Shown piece by piece: positions 61,901 to 64,000 of a stretch of 64,000 bases of DNA. A program made the translations under genes and the position numbers. Position 1 is the first letter of the stretch. Each line of letters begins with the position of its first letter. The notes under the pieces are model-generated. The model was not told the DNA's origin and did no database searches. It worked only from the letters and a program-made list of their open reading frames with translations. Source of the stretch: Mytilus californianus (lineage: Eukaryota > Mollusca > Bivalvia > Mytilida > Mytilidae); contig NW_026262581.1 in NCBI RefSeq assembly GCF_021869535.1, positions 114,356,771-114,420,770 of the forward strand, written 5' to 3'.

Positions 61901-62571
61901 ATGCAATAAAAATAGGTAGTGCTTAATTTTTGGCTGACTGTATATATAAGATTTGTTGAACCATCCTTTAAGTTAGTTTACGGGAGGATCTCTTGCTTAA
62001 TCAGTTGAAAATGAGATGTCAGTCAGATATTCCTGTAATGCTTTTAATTCCTGTTAATATTAAATGTTTTGAAGGTACGCAAACTGATTATCAGTCAGAT
62101 ATTCCAGTGGAAAGAGGATTTGATGAATGTTTCGCTGATCAATGTAAAAATGGAGCAACATGTAGCAGCTTTGGAGGATTTGGGTTTGACTGTAGTTGTG
62201 CCCCAGGTTTCACAGGTAAATATGAATGAAATCAAATGTATGTAATAAGTCTGATATGTATTTAACAAACACACCATCCATTACATATAATGTATTTTTT
62301 CACGTTTCGAAATAGATAAATCATTGAACTTCTAAGTATTTTAAATAAATGGAATATTACTACTGTTTATAAAAATGAAAAATAAATCTATCAAGTTATT
62401 TGTACAGACCTTGTTCTGAATGTGGGCGCCTGTTTTGATCCAATTATTTATTCTTAGGTGTATATTGCGAAAACGAACTGGATGAATGTGAATCTGATCC
62501 ATGCTTCAATGGAGGCATTTGTGTGGACCTAAAGGTGGATTACTCATGTAAATGTGCTGCCGGATTTACAG
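16166..62571 (+). CDS. SVEP1-like: SVEP1-like secreted multidomain protein (5' part, 19 exons; continues past window)
   Basis: I joined 19 exons: 16166-16672, 18074-18329, 18581-18757, 19266-19427, 27503-27682, 27832-28011, 28126-28326, 34590-34838, 45328-45564, 47865-48056, 48521-48645, 49330-49405, 50640-50780, 51348-51572, 56365-56526, 56968-57129, 58075-58236, 62108-62215 and 62458-62571. Every junction has GT/AG borders and keeps frame. The 1,205 or so codons give: signal peptide, vWA, Cys-rich EGF-like, ephrin-receptor-like, sushi x3, HYR x2, sushi, a middle region, ephrin-receptor-like x3 and EGF x2. That is the N-terminal domain order of vertebrate SVEP1, a secreted matrix protein that binds integrin alpha9beta1. 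Most introns are phase 1. Pentraxin and remaining sushi modules are expected downstream. I infer an extracellular adhesion role. Orthology is strong by domain order but not tested by phylogeny. Confidence 0.9.
16673..18073 (+). other. Intron 1 of SVEP1-like gene
   Basis: 1.4 kb, AT-rich. 17730-17800 (GGAGCACCTGAGACTATCCC) matches the untranslated tail of the reverse-transcriptase element family. Otherwise nothing identified. Confidence 0.5.
18074..18329 (+). CDS. SVEP1-like: SVEP1-like exon 2: second half of vWA
   Basis: Acceptor AAATTTTAG, 256 nt, donor GAAG|GTAGTT (phase 1). Encodes [20 protein letters not shown], the vWA beta-strand with the MIDAS Asp, then [19 protein letters not shown] and the closing helix. 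Completes the metal-binding vWA domain started in exon 1. Confidence 0.9.
18581..18757 (+). CDS. SVEP1-like: SVEP1-like exon 3: Cys-rich EGF-like module
   Basis: Acceptor TTTCATTTAG, donor AAAC|GTAAGT, phase 1-1, 59 codons. Cysteine pattern [12 protein letters not shown] ... [20 protein letters not shown], the EGF-like segment that follows vWA in SVEP1. Confidence 0.85.
18758..19265 (+). other. Intron 3 with SINE-like/retroelement tail fragment
   Basis: 0.5-kb intron. 18960-19030 (GAAGATGTGCTATGATTGCC ...) is one of the short dispersed fragments in minus orientation. Confidence 0.5.
19266..19427 (+). CDS. SVEP1-like: SVEP1-like exon 4: ephrin-receptor-like (GCC2/GCC3) module
   Basis: 162 nt, phase 1-1, acceptor ATCCTTCCAG, donor GTAG|GTGGGT. 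Encodes [18 protein letters not shown], then [18 protein letters not shown] and CACKKGFRD. These are the C-PPGTY and CP-NHT signatures of the GCC2/GCC3 module placed before the first sushi in SVEP1. Confidence 0.9.
   Translation, partial: HVHQEHTKLDHVLETSVRVPDALMKTTLLLKELLMLHNVPARRDLEILITLDV
20718..20937 (+). repeat. 35-bp tandem array in family A
   Basis: About six copies of a 35-bp unit containing CACAGTATTGCGCAATAGCA. Units follow each other directly without spacers. The same array recurs at 35812-36030 and, shortened, at 52490-52625. Confidence 0.75.
20990..22370 (+). repeat. About 131-bp tandem array with about 397-bp higher-order period
   Basis: Units contain GGGTTCTTTGATATGCTGAA and GGTCCAAAATTAAACTTTG. 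Every third unit is nearly identical: 21182-21487 and 21579-21884 repeat at a distance of 397 bp, and a third copy begins 397 bp on. The antisense 101-codon open frames here come from the repeat itself. Confidence 0.75.
22947..24206. mobile_element. 1.26-kb insertion in family B, carrying a long hairpin
   Basis: Family B is interrupted between ACTACATAA and TAATACAGATT, joined in other copies as ACATAATACAG. A short TAA/ATAA is shared at both edges. The insert contains a perfect long inverted repeat at 23544-23697, and ends with GGGGACTTCGTCCCC. No coding sequence recognised. Confidence 0.55.
23544..23697. repeat. Long near-perfect hairpin
   Basis: Outer arms of about 45 bp are exact inverted copies (23544-23591 region and 23651-23697; inner end AACCGGGGC / GCCCCGGTT). 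The loop contains two further nested inverted pairs, ACTCACAAACT / AGTTTGTGAGT and AAAGTCC-TTCG-GACTTT. The whole can fold into one stem of about 150 nt. Confidence 0.85.
24719..26815. repeat. Satellite-bearing element: 12 monomers in two six-monomer higher-order repeats
   Basis: Monomers of about 150-170 bp, each containing AACCATGACTGAGGGGGC-like text, start near 24813, 24983, 25134, 25301, 25460, 25628, 25794, 25961, 26116, 26277, 26435 and 26601. Monomers 7-12 resemble 1-6 in order, at about 980 bp. The array is bounded by TGTCTCGCCTTTTGT (24720) and an inverted GGCGAGACAAAAA (26803), so it probably sits in a mobile element. Confidence 0.75.
27030..27365 (+). repeat. Retroelement 3' untranslated tail
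   Basis: Matches the dispersed family ending AGTTGTCTCATTGGCACTCA TACCACATC, whose short copies occur elsewhere in the window. Contains TTTAAACCCGCTACATTTGT ... CCTAAGTCAGGA, which parallels CCCAAGTCAGGA at 40376, so the two tails share a segment. Confidence 0.5.
27503..27682 (+). CDS. SVEP1-like: SVEP1-like exon 5: sushi (CCP) domain 1
   Basis: 180 nt, phase 1-1, acceptor ATTTTACAG, donor ATAA|GTAAGT. One whole CCP module: [20 protein letters not shown], then [15 protein letters not shown], then W and the last Cys (SWSGRQTEC). Confidence 0.92.
27832..28011 (+). CDS. SVEP1-like: SVEP1-like exon 6: sushi (CCP) domain 2
   Basis: 180 nt, phase 1-1, acceptor TTCCATTTCAG, donor AGAG|GTATTA. Pattern [39 protein letters not shown] and AWTGINTRC, a complete CCP module. 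Confidence 0.92.
28126..28326 (+). CDS. SVEP1-like: SVEP1-like exon 7: sushi (CCP) domain 3
   Basis: 201 nt, phase 1-1, acceptor TATTTACAG, donor GAAG|GTATAT. Pattern [39 protein letters not shown] and a final Cys. Slightly longer than the other two, as is the third sushi of SVEP1. Confidence 0.92.
29647..31043. mobile_element. hAT-like non-autonomous element
   Basis: Inverted ends CAGGGGCGGATCCAG (29647) and CTGGATCCGCCACTG (to 31043). Flanking 8-mers ACTACTAC (29639-29646) and ACTTCTAC (31044-31051) agree at 7 of 8, the length expected for hAT. Contains an A run at 30964-30985. No transposase domain seen; the open frame at 29989-30273 has no domain I recognise. Confidence 0.75.
31461..31953. 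mobile_element. Short inverted-repeat element with internally repeated arms
   Basis: Left arm has GGACAAAAAGTCACAAATTT in tandem (about 31460-31540). The right arm (31893-31953) has GTGACTTTTTGTCCTGTG in tandem, its reverse complement. Each arm is thus itself a tandem repeat of a short motif. About 490 bp, no coding content. Confidence 0.6.
32330..33420. repeat. About 185-bp tandem array
   Basis: About five or six units with TTAAATTTGACAGCAATA and AGTTGATTTGAAAAAGTTAT. The two central units (about 32603-32980) are nearly identical; outer units diverge. Confidence 0.7.
34140..34545 (+). repeat. Family A 3' end fragment
   Basis: Part of a 131-bp unit, then the family A closing block (ATTGGACCATAAAAGG ... 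TGCGGTCGTATCAAGCTACG ... GCATTTTATT). The 5' part is missing. Lies directly before exon 8. Confidence 0.6.
34590..34838 (+). CDS. SVEP1-like: SVEP1-like exon 8: HYR domain 1
   Basis: 249 nt, phase 1-1, acceptor TTCTTGCAG, donor AAAG|GTAAGG. Encodes a hyalin-repeat domain: [47 protein letters not shown] and a closing C-x-F-x-V strand. Confidence 0.92.
34937..36888 (+). mobile_element. Family A element, second complete copy
   Basis: Same order as at 19806: hairpin 5' end (ACGACCGCAAAAAT ...), GTC microsatellite (34990-35030), four units of about 155 bp, 35-bp array (35812-36030), shorter 131-bp array (36060-36640), and 3' end to CGGAGCATTTTATT. It has one 397-bp block where the first copy has three. 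Confidence 0.65.
36975..38560 (+). mobile_element. Diverged family A 5' part
   Basis: Begins TTTTTATACGATTGAAAATT and carries about 155-bp units (recurring ACAAGGTTCCATACCACAAT and GGGATTGATTTTGGGGG). Its tail continues after later insertions, with 131-bp units at 39480-39550, 40840-40920, 41012-41156 and 42270-44750. Confidence 0.5.
38563..39475 (+). mobile_element. Element with CCGT microsatellite and about 176-bp tandem units
   Basis: Starts ATTATACCACACGCAACG with an inverted GGTATAAT close by (38577-38590), then a CCGT repeat (38600-38675). About five units follow with CATCGCAACTCCTCTCAAAC, GTGCATATCGACAGGAAATT and AGGAGTTACGCCCCTTT. No coding content. Confidence 0.6.
39525..40633 (+). 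pseudogene. Retroelement 3' part: C-terminus of reverse-transcriptase-family protein plus tail
   Basis: An open frame at 39525-39992 (155 codons) reads [25 protein letters not shown] ... [17 protein letters not shown], the C-terminal end of a reverse-transcriptase protein family repeated in many invertebrate genomes. No polymerase palm motif is included, so it is a 5'-truncated copy. The first codons read through adjoining family A sequence. The untranslated tail 39993-40633 ends CCATTTTCAATTTTA, the same end found at 12082, 13512 and 3738. Class (LINE or Penelope-like) not resolved. Confidence 0.65.
40925..41012 (+). repeat. Short dispersed element (ACGCCAGACGCGCGTTTCGT)
   Basis: 88-bp insertion in family A sequence: ACCAGGATTATAATTTAATA, CGCCAGACGCGCGTTTCGTC and GATCAAAATAGTTAC. 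The surrounding family A phrase resumes on the far side. I recall this as an abundant mussel repeat, not checked. Confidence 0.5.
41157..42255 (+). mobile_element. Family B element, plus orientation
   Basis: Starts TATGCCCCCGCCGTAGCGGA GGGGGCAT (palindromic) and ends GCAAGCGGGGGCATCATTTG. Internal phrase AATGTTATGAGACTTATGC matches the other copies. Family A sequence flanks both sides. Confidence 0.65.
41438..42100. mobile_element. 663-bp TIR element nested in family B
   Basis: Ends GGTAGCACTCCACAGTTAG and CTAACTGTGGAGTGCTACC are exact 19-bp inverted repeats. AAA lies on both sides (41435-41437, 42101-42103), and other family B copies read CAAATGTTATG across the site. So the insertion and a 3-bp duplication are visible. 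No coding content. Confidence 0.85.
42270..44750 (+). repeat. Remainder of family A: diverged 131-bp array and 3' end
   Basis: Many diverged units with TTCTTTGATATGCTGAATCT. A second 3'-like block lies at 42790-42960, and the family A closing block at 44520-44750 (TGCGGTCGTATCAAGCTGCG ... GAGCATTTTATT). 43160-43680 shows no repeat I recognise. Confidence 0.55.
44901..45349 (+). repeat. Tandem triplication containing the exon 9 splice acceptor
   Basis: Three copies start at 44901, 45065 and 45208. The first is 21 bp longer. Each carries a small hairpin (ATGAATACTTTT / AAAAGTATTCAT), a pyrimidine tract, TTTAG and the first 12 bases of exon 9. Acceptor AGs end at 45041, 45184 and 45327, the last two gaps being 143 bp. 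Only the third continues into exon 9. The first two read CCA TAG in the gene's phase. Confidence 0.9.
45328..45564 (+). CDS. SVEP1-like: SVEP1-like exon 9: HYR domain 2
   Basis: 237 nt, phase 1-1, acceptor TCTCTCTTTAG, donor TTAC|GTAAGT. Encodes [45 protein letters not shown] and a closing C-x-I-x-V strand, a second hyalin-repeat domain in tandem with exon 8. Confidence 0.92.
45565..47864 (+). other. Intron 9 with an element that duplicated the next acceptor
   Basis: 45565-46020 shows nothing recognisable. 46025-46080 is a retroelement tail piece. 46305-47847 is a family A-like insertion flanked by 30-bp direct repeats (listed separately). Confidence 0.6.
46275..47877 (+). mobile_element. 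Family A-like insertion flanked by a 30-bp direct repeat of the exon 10 acceptor
   Basis: 46275-46304 and 47848-47877 are identical over 30 bases. The repeat holds the polypyrimidine tract, CAG and the first 13 bases of exon 10. Between them are 1,543 bp starting TTATAAGACCGCAAAATG (family A-like 5' end) with 155-bp and 131-bp units. The 3' end differs from other copies, ending AGAATTATGTATAGTCC ... GTAGCC. Confidence 0.8.
47865..48056 (+). CDS. SVEP1-like: SVEP1-like exon 10: sushi (CCP) domain 4
   Basis: 192 nt, phase 1-1, acceptor ATCTTTTCAG, donor TCTG|GTAATA. Encodes [29 protein letters not shown] and [18 protein letters not shown]. It corresponds to the sushi that follows the HYR pair in SVEP1. 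Confidence 0.9.
48521..48645 (+). CDS. SVEP1-like: SVEP1-like exon 11: middle region
   Basis: 125 nt, phase 1 in and 0 out, acceptor AAATTTTAG, donor CAG|GTATGC. Encodes [20 protein letters not shown] and a short helix. Has no named domain. Position and the C-to-helix pattern fit the unannotated SVEP1 region between sushi 4 and the next ephrin-receptor-like module. Confidence 0.75.
48646..49329 (+). other. Intron 11
   Basis: 0.7 kb, AT-rich, nothing identified. It is the only phase 0 intron found in gene 2 apart from intron 1. Confidence 0.5.
49330..49405 (+). CDS. SVEP1-like: SVEP1-like exon 12: middle region, small exon
   Basis: 76 nt, phase 0 in, phase 1 out, acceptor TTATTGCAG, donor GAAG|GTATAT. 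Encodes [17 protein letters not shown] and an acidic end. Found by phase matching; it links the Cys of exon 11 with the basic exon 13. Confidence 0.75.
49406..50639 (+). other. Intron 12 with a minisatellite
   Basis: Carries a small repeat fragment at 49545-49585 and a five-copy, 20-bp minisatellite (TGTTGGGTTGGTTCATATxx) at 50401-50500. The open frame 49867-50142 has no recognisable domain. Confidence 0.6.
50401..50500 (+). repeat. 20-bp minisatellite, 5 copies
   Basis: Five consecutive 20-bp units of TGTTGGGTTGGTTCATAT plus two variable bases; the last has one change (GTTTATAT). Confidence 0.95.
50640..50780 (+). CDS. SVEP1-like: SVEP1-like exon 13: middle region with basic cluster
   Basis: 141 nt, phase 1-1, acceptor TTTTTATAG, donor AAAG|GTATAA. 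A nearer AG at 50672-50673 gives a stop in frame and was rejected. Encodes [11 protein letters not shown], the basic run QQRRRKKK, then a beta-strand [11 protein letters not shown]. The basic runs could be proprotein-convertase sites; human SVEP1 has a basic dipeptide before a similar strand. This is an inference. Confidence 0.78.
51348..51572 (+). CDS. SVEP1-like: SVEP1-like exon 14: end of middle region, start of Cys-rich module
   Basis: 225 nt, phase 1-1, acceptor TTATACAG, donor TGCA|GTAAGT. Begins with a Lys-rich linker, continues as a helix and strand, and ends [12 protein letters not shown]. That last motif opens the ephrin-receptor-like series (C-x-x-GS-x-L in SVEP1). Confidence 0.82.
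51870..53190 (+). mobile_element. Family A element, shortened copy
   Basis: Starts TTTTTTATACGACCGCAAA, has a short GTC tract, three 155-bp units, a shortened 35-bp array (52490-52625) and a few diverged 131-bp units. Ends TGCGGTCGTATCAGGCTGCG ... GAAGCACTTTAT. Confidence 0.6.
53240..53620 (+). pseudogene. Reverse-transcriptase-family C-terminal fragment
   Basis: Conceptual pieces across frames read like GV-(Y/F)-x-x-x-IRYSRAC and [12 protein letters not shown], the same C-terminal family as 39525-39992 but a different member. Several frameshifts and stops. It sits between two family A copies. Confidence 0.5.
53676..56192 (+). mobile_element. Family A element with long 131-bp array and a hairpin pair
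   Basis: Starts TTTTTATACGGCCGCAAAAA; part of the 5' region is missing, since it joins at once to the GGGGCC unit. 155-bp units follow, then two hairpins (53905-54088), a G-run (54337-54350), and an array of 131-bp units (54500-55980) with the roughly 397-bp higher-order pattern. The 3' end closes AAGCATTTTATT. Confidence 0.6.
53905..54088. repeat. Two adjacent, related hairpins
   Basis: First: arms ACATAATTTAAAGCAGTGTA and its complement, 53905-53984. Second: 54013-54088 with arms ATAATTTAAAACAGTGTAAG and complement (a few changes). Arm length about 28-30 bp each, loops of about 20 bp. Confidence 0.85.
56365..56526 (+). CDS. SVEP1-like: SVEP1-like exon 15: ephrin-receptor-like module 2
   Basis: 162 nt, phase 1-1, acceptor TTTGTTTCAG, donor AAAG|GTAAGA. 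Pattern [35 protein letters not shown] and a final Cys; the GCC2/GCC3 signature. Confidence 0.92.
56968..57129 (+). CDS. SVEP1-like: SVEP1-like exon 16: ephrin-receptor-like module 3
   Basis: 162 nt, phase 1-1, acceptor TTTTTTTCAG, donor AGAG|GTAAAT. Pattern [38 protein letters not shown] and closing Cys. Same length and phase as exons 4, 15 and 17. Confidence 0.92.
57130..58074 (+). other. Intron 16
   Basis: 0.9 kb, AT-rich, no repeat or exon recognised. Confidence 0.5.
58075..58236 (+). CDS. SVEP1-like: SVEP1-like exon 17: ephrin-receptor-like module 4
   Basis: 162 nt, phase 1-1, acceptor TTTCTTCAG, donor CAAG|GTAAAT. Pattern [38 protein letters not shown] and final Cys. It has no long ORF of its own; it was found by the phase 1-1 162-nt pattern. 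Confidence 0.9.
58768..60245 (+). mobile_element. Family A element lacking its 3' end
   Basis: Starts TTTTTATACGACCGCAAAAA TTTTGCAGTCGTATA, a nearly perfect 5' hairpin. Has 155-bp units to 59280 and 131-bp units to about 59790. Two closing-block copies follow (59760-59890 and 60120-60245), but the terminal GCGGTCGTATC part is missing. Confidence 0.6.
60326..61940 (+). mobile_element. Tc1/mariner-type transposon, degenerate
   Basis: Inverted ends CAGTCCGCCAAAAGTAAAGC (60326) and GTGCTTAATTTTTGGCTGACTG (to 61940, complementary with mismatches). TA on both sides (60324-60325, 61941-61942) fits the Tc1/mariner TA duplication. 1,615 bp, the usual size for Tc1. Contains a broken transposase. Confidence 0.85.
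60602..61570 (+). pseudogene. Tc1-like transposase pseudogene
   Basis: Starts [17 protein letters not shown] with helix-turn-helix DNA-binding halves, then the RPRSGRPR linker. The catalytic part has HWSDES (first Asp), and after frame changes near 61110-61290 YMDDNARPH (second Asp). The third position, normally Glu in NPIE of Tc1, reads NPIK. The frame is broken near 61150 and again near 61265 and 61480. No active transposase can be made. Confidence 0.85.
62108..62215 (+). CDS. SVEP1-like: SVEP1-like exon 18: EGF module 1
   Basis: 108 nt, phase 1-1, acceptor GATATTCCAG, donor ACAG|GTAAAT. Encodes [19 protein letters not shown] and [11 protein letters not shown], an EGF six-cysteine pattern shared with the next exon. 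The AG at 62093-62094 would lead to a stop in frame, so 62108 was chosen. Confidence 0.88.
62458..62571 (+). CDS. SVEP1-like: SVEP1-like exon 19: calcium-binding EGF module 2
   Basis: 114 nt, phase 1-1, acceptor TTATTCTTAG, donor ACAG|GTACAA. Encodes [20 protein letters not shown] and [11 protein letters not shown]. The E-x-DEC start is the calcium-binding EGF signature. Joins exon 18 so that its first Cys closes EGF 1. Confidence 0.9.
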
Positions 62572-64000
62572 GTACAACAACAATGGCGTGTTATATGGAT
62601 GAACCCTTTGATCTCCTAACAGTCACTGGCTAGTTAATTTGTAGTTTAGTTTCGCAGTAACCAATACTTATTCTGCTTTATATAAAAACTTGTAGATATC
62701 ATAGGCCTTCTGCTTGTTTTGCATTTCTATCAGCTGATCAGACACCTTCAATCAGATTCGTATTGCTCCTGAATTGCAATCACTATACAGCAGATTTGTA
62801 TGTGTTACCATATATATGGTAATTTCATATTAAAGTCTTGAAAAAAGAAGAGCACTATCCTTAATTTCGGTCATTTTTTATACGACCACAAAATTTTTGC
62901 GGTCGTATAATGTTATGACGTTGTCAAAAAAAAAAGATTTTTGATATTGGACCATAATATGTAAAAGTCTAATTCCCAATTTTTCAGTTCTTTGACCACA
63001 TGCATTCTGTGTCAGAAATCCATGCTGTGTCAAATATTTAATCACAATACAAATTCAGATCTGTATCAAAGCTTGAATGTAGTGTCCATACTTGCCCCAA
63101 CTGTTCAGGGTTCGACCTCTGCGTTTCAAGCTGCGCCAAGCGGAACATTTTATTAAATGATGATATTAAACTGCAAAAAGGGGTCCCAGCTCTAGCCCCT
63201 ATCCCCTGGGTGGGTCAATTTATGAATTTCAGGTATAAACAAAATGAAAAATATATCAATAAAATTAAACCATTACAGCAATACAGGCAGATGAGGGAAT
63301 ATCTATAAATACATATTTACGAATTTCTGAAGTATTTAACGAAAGCGCCTTTTCTCTGTACCAATATCAAGGTCTGAATAACAAAATGTTTTGGATGCAT
63401 TGAAATTTAAAAAAAAAAATTATGTGTAAACGACTTAACCAATTTAACACCAAAGCTTAATAAGGTCAACATTCGGGTATCTTCAATGGACACATGTCTT
63501 TACAATATTTCAAGCTCTAAATTTTCAAAAAAATAAACAATTGTGGATTATTTTACAAAGACTTTCAAAAATATGCAATCAACACAAAATCCTTCATTAG
63601 CAAAATTAAATACACAAATTTACGAGACCTTAAGGCATTGAACAGAAACGAACTCGCTAATATCTGAGAAAACAGCGTCATGTACATGTTTGCATTATAA
63701 TGTTCTGACAACAAATGGCATATAGTTGAACTCTGGTCGATGCATGTGAATAGTGCTGGAATGTTCAAAACCATAGTTTTAGTATATGTTTTGCAACGGT
63801 CCAGAAAATTAGCAAGTCAGATATTTATAACATAAACATAAGAAAGTATGGTATGATTAACAATAAGGTAACTATCAACCAGAGACAAAATGACATAGAT
63901 GTTAGCATGTATAAGTCACCCACAGCATTTAACAATGAGAAATACTCATAATGCATTGCAAGCTATAAAAAGGATTCGACATAACAAATGTCAAAAAGTT
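62572..64000 (+). other. Intron 19 (start), no further exon found
   Basis: Contains a deleted family A copy (62876-63155) and a dispersed tail fragment at 63838-64000. No additional EGF exon recognised before the window ends. Confidence 0.6.
62876..63155 (+). mobile_element. Family A internal-deletion copy (ends only)
   Basis: TTTTTTATACGACCACAAAA TTTTTGCGGTCGTATAA (5' hairpin) passes through a 9-A run directly into the 3' closing block (ATTGGACCATAATATG ... AACATTTTATT). All three tandem arrays are missing: only 280 bp remain. Confidence 0.75.

Larger units (their letters stand above)
58237..62107 (+). other. Intron 17: family A remnant and Tc1 element
   Basis: 58500-58620 carries a dispersed tail fragment with a short duplicated lead-in (TTACAAACATTAGTATTxTT at 58460 and 58497). 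Family A lies at 58768-60245 and a Tc1-type element at 60326-61940. Confidence 0.65.

Noticed and set aside
61993..62107. Possible extra exon before EGF 1 (frame with NIKCFEG before GTACGC)
   Set aside because: No upstream AG gives the required phase without an in-frame stop.

Overview
This is eukaryotic, intron-rich, AT-rich animal DNA. The spliced proteins have metazoan architectures, and the dispersed repeats look like those I know from marine mussels (Mytilus or a near relative). That identification rests on recall, not a search. Two protein-coding genes are present, both on the + strand and both cut by the window edges.

Gene 1 (about 47-7435) is the 3' part of a KY/hillarin-type gene: a transglutaminase-like core, KY-type beta-rich domains, and a C-terminal helical module. 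That module resembles the microtubule-binding stalk tip of dynein heavy chains. Five exons join in frame to a stop at 7433-7435. The histidine expected in the transglutaminase-like core is not there, so the protein may be a pseudoenzyme.

Between the genes (7436-16165) lies about 8.7 kb of repeats: a TIR element with arms of more than 30 bp, a palindrome cluster, a deleted hAT element split by a retrotransposon 3' end, and more retroelement fragments.

Gene 2 (16166 to beyond 62571) is an SVEP1-like gene (sushi, vWA, EGF and pentraxin family). I traced 19 exons that stay in frame across every junction, about 1,205 codons: signal peptide, vWA, Cys-rich EGF-like, ephrin-receptor-like, three sushi, two HYR, one sushi, a middle region with a basic cluster, three ephrin-receptor-like modules and two EGF modules. 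This order follows the N-terminal half of vertebrate SVEP1. Nearly all introns are phase 1, as expected for shuffled modules. The pentraxin and later sushi domains would lie beyond the window.

The introns of gene 2 are packed with nested mobile DNA. The main family, called family A here, has a hairpin 5' end and a fixed 3' end around up to three tandem arrays (about 155, 35 and 131 bp units), like the oyster pearl or DINE/Helentron-type non-autonomous elements. Others are family B (GC-rich palindromic ends), a TIR element of about 5.3 kb with a TAA duplication, a hAT element, a 663-bp TIR element, a dead Tc1 element, a satellite with a six-monomer higher-order repeat, and C-terminal fragments of one reverse-transcriptase family. 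Two rearrangements touch gene 2 splice sites: an acceptor tandemly triplicated before exon 9, and an acceptor plus exon start duplicated around an inserted element before exon 10.
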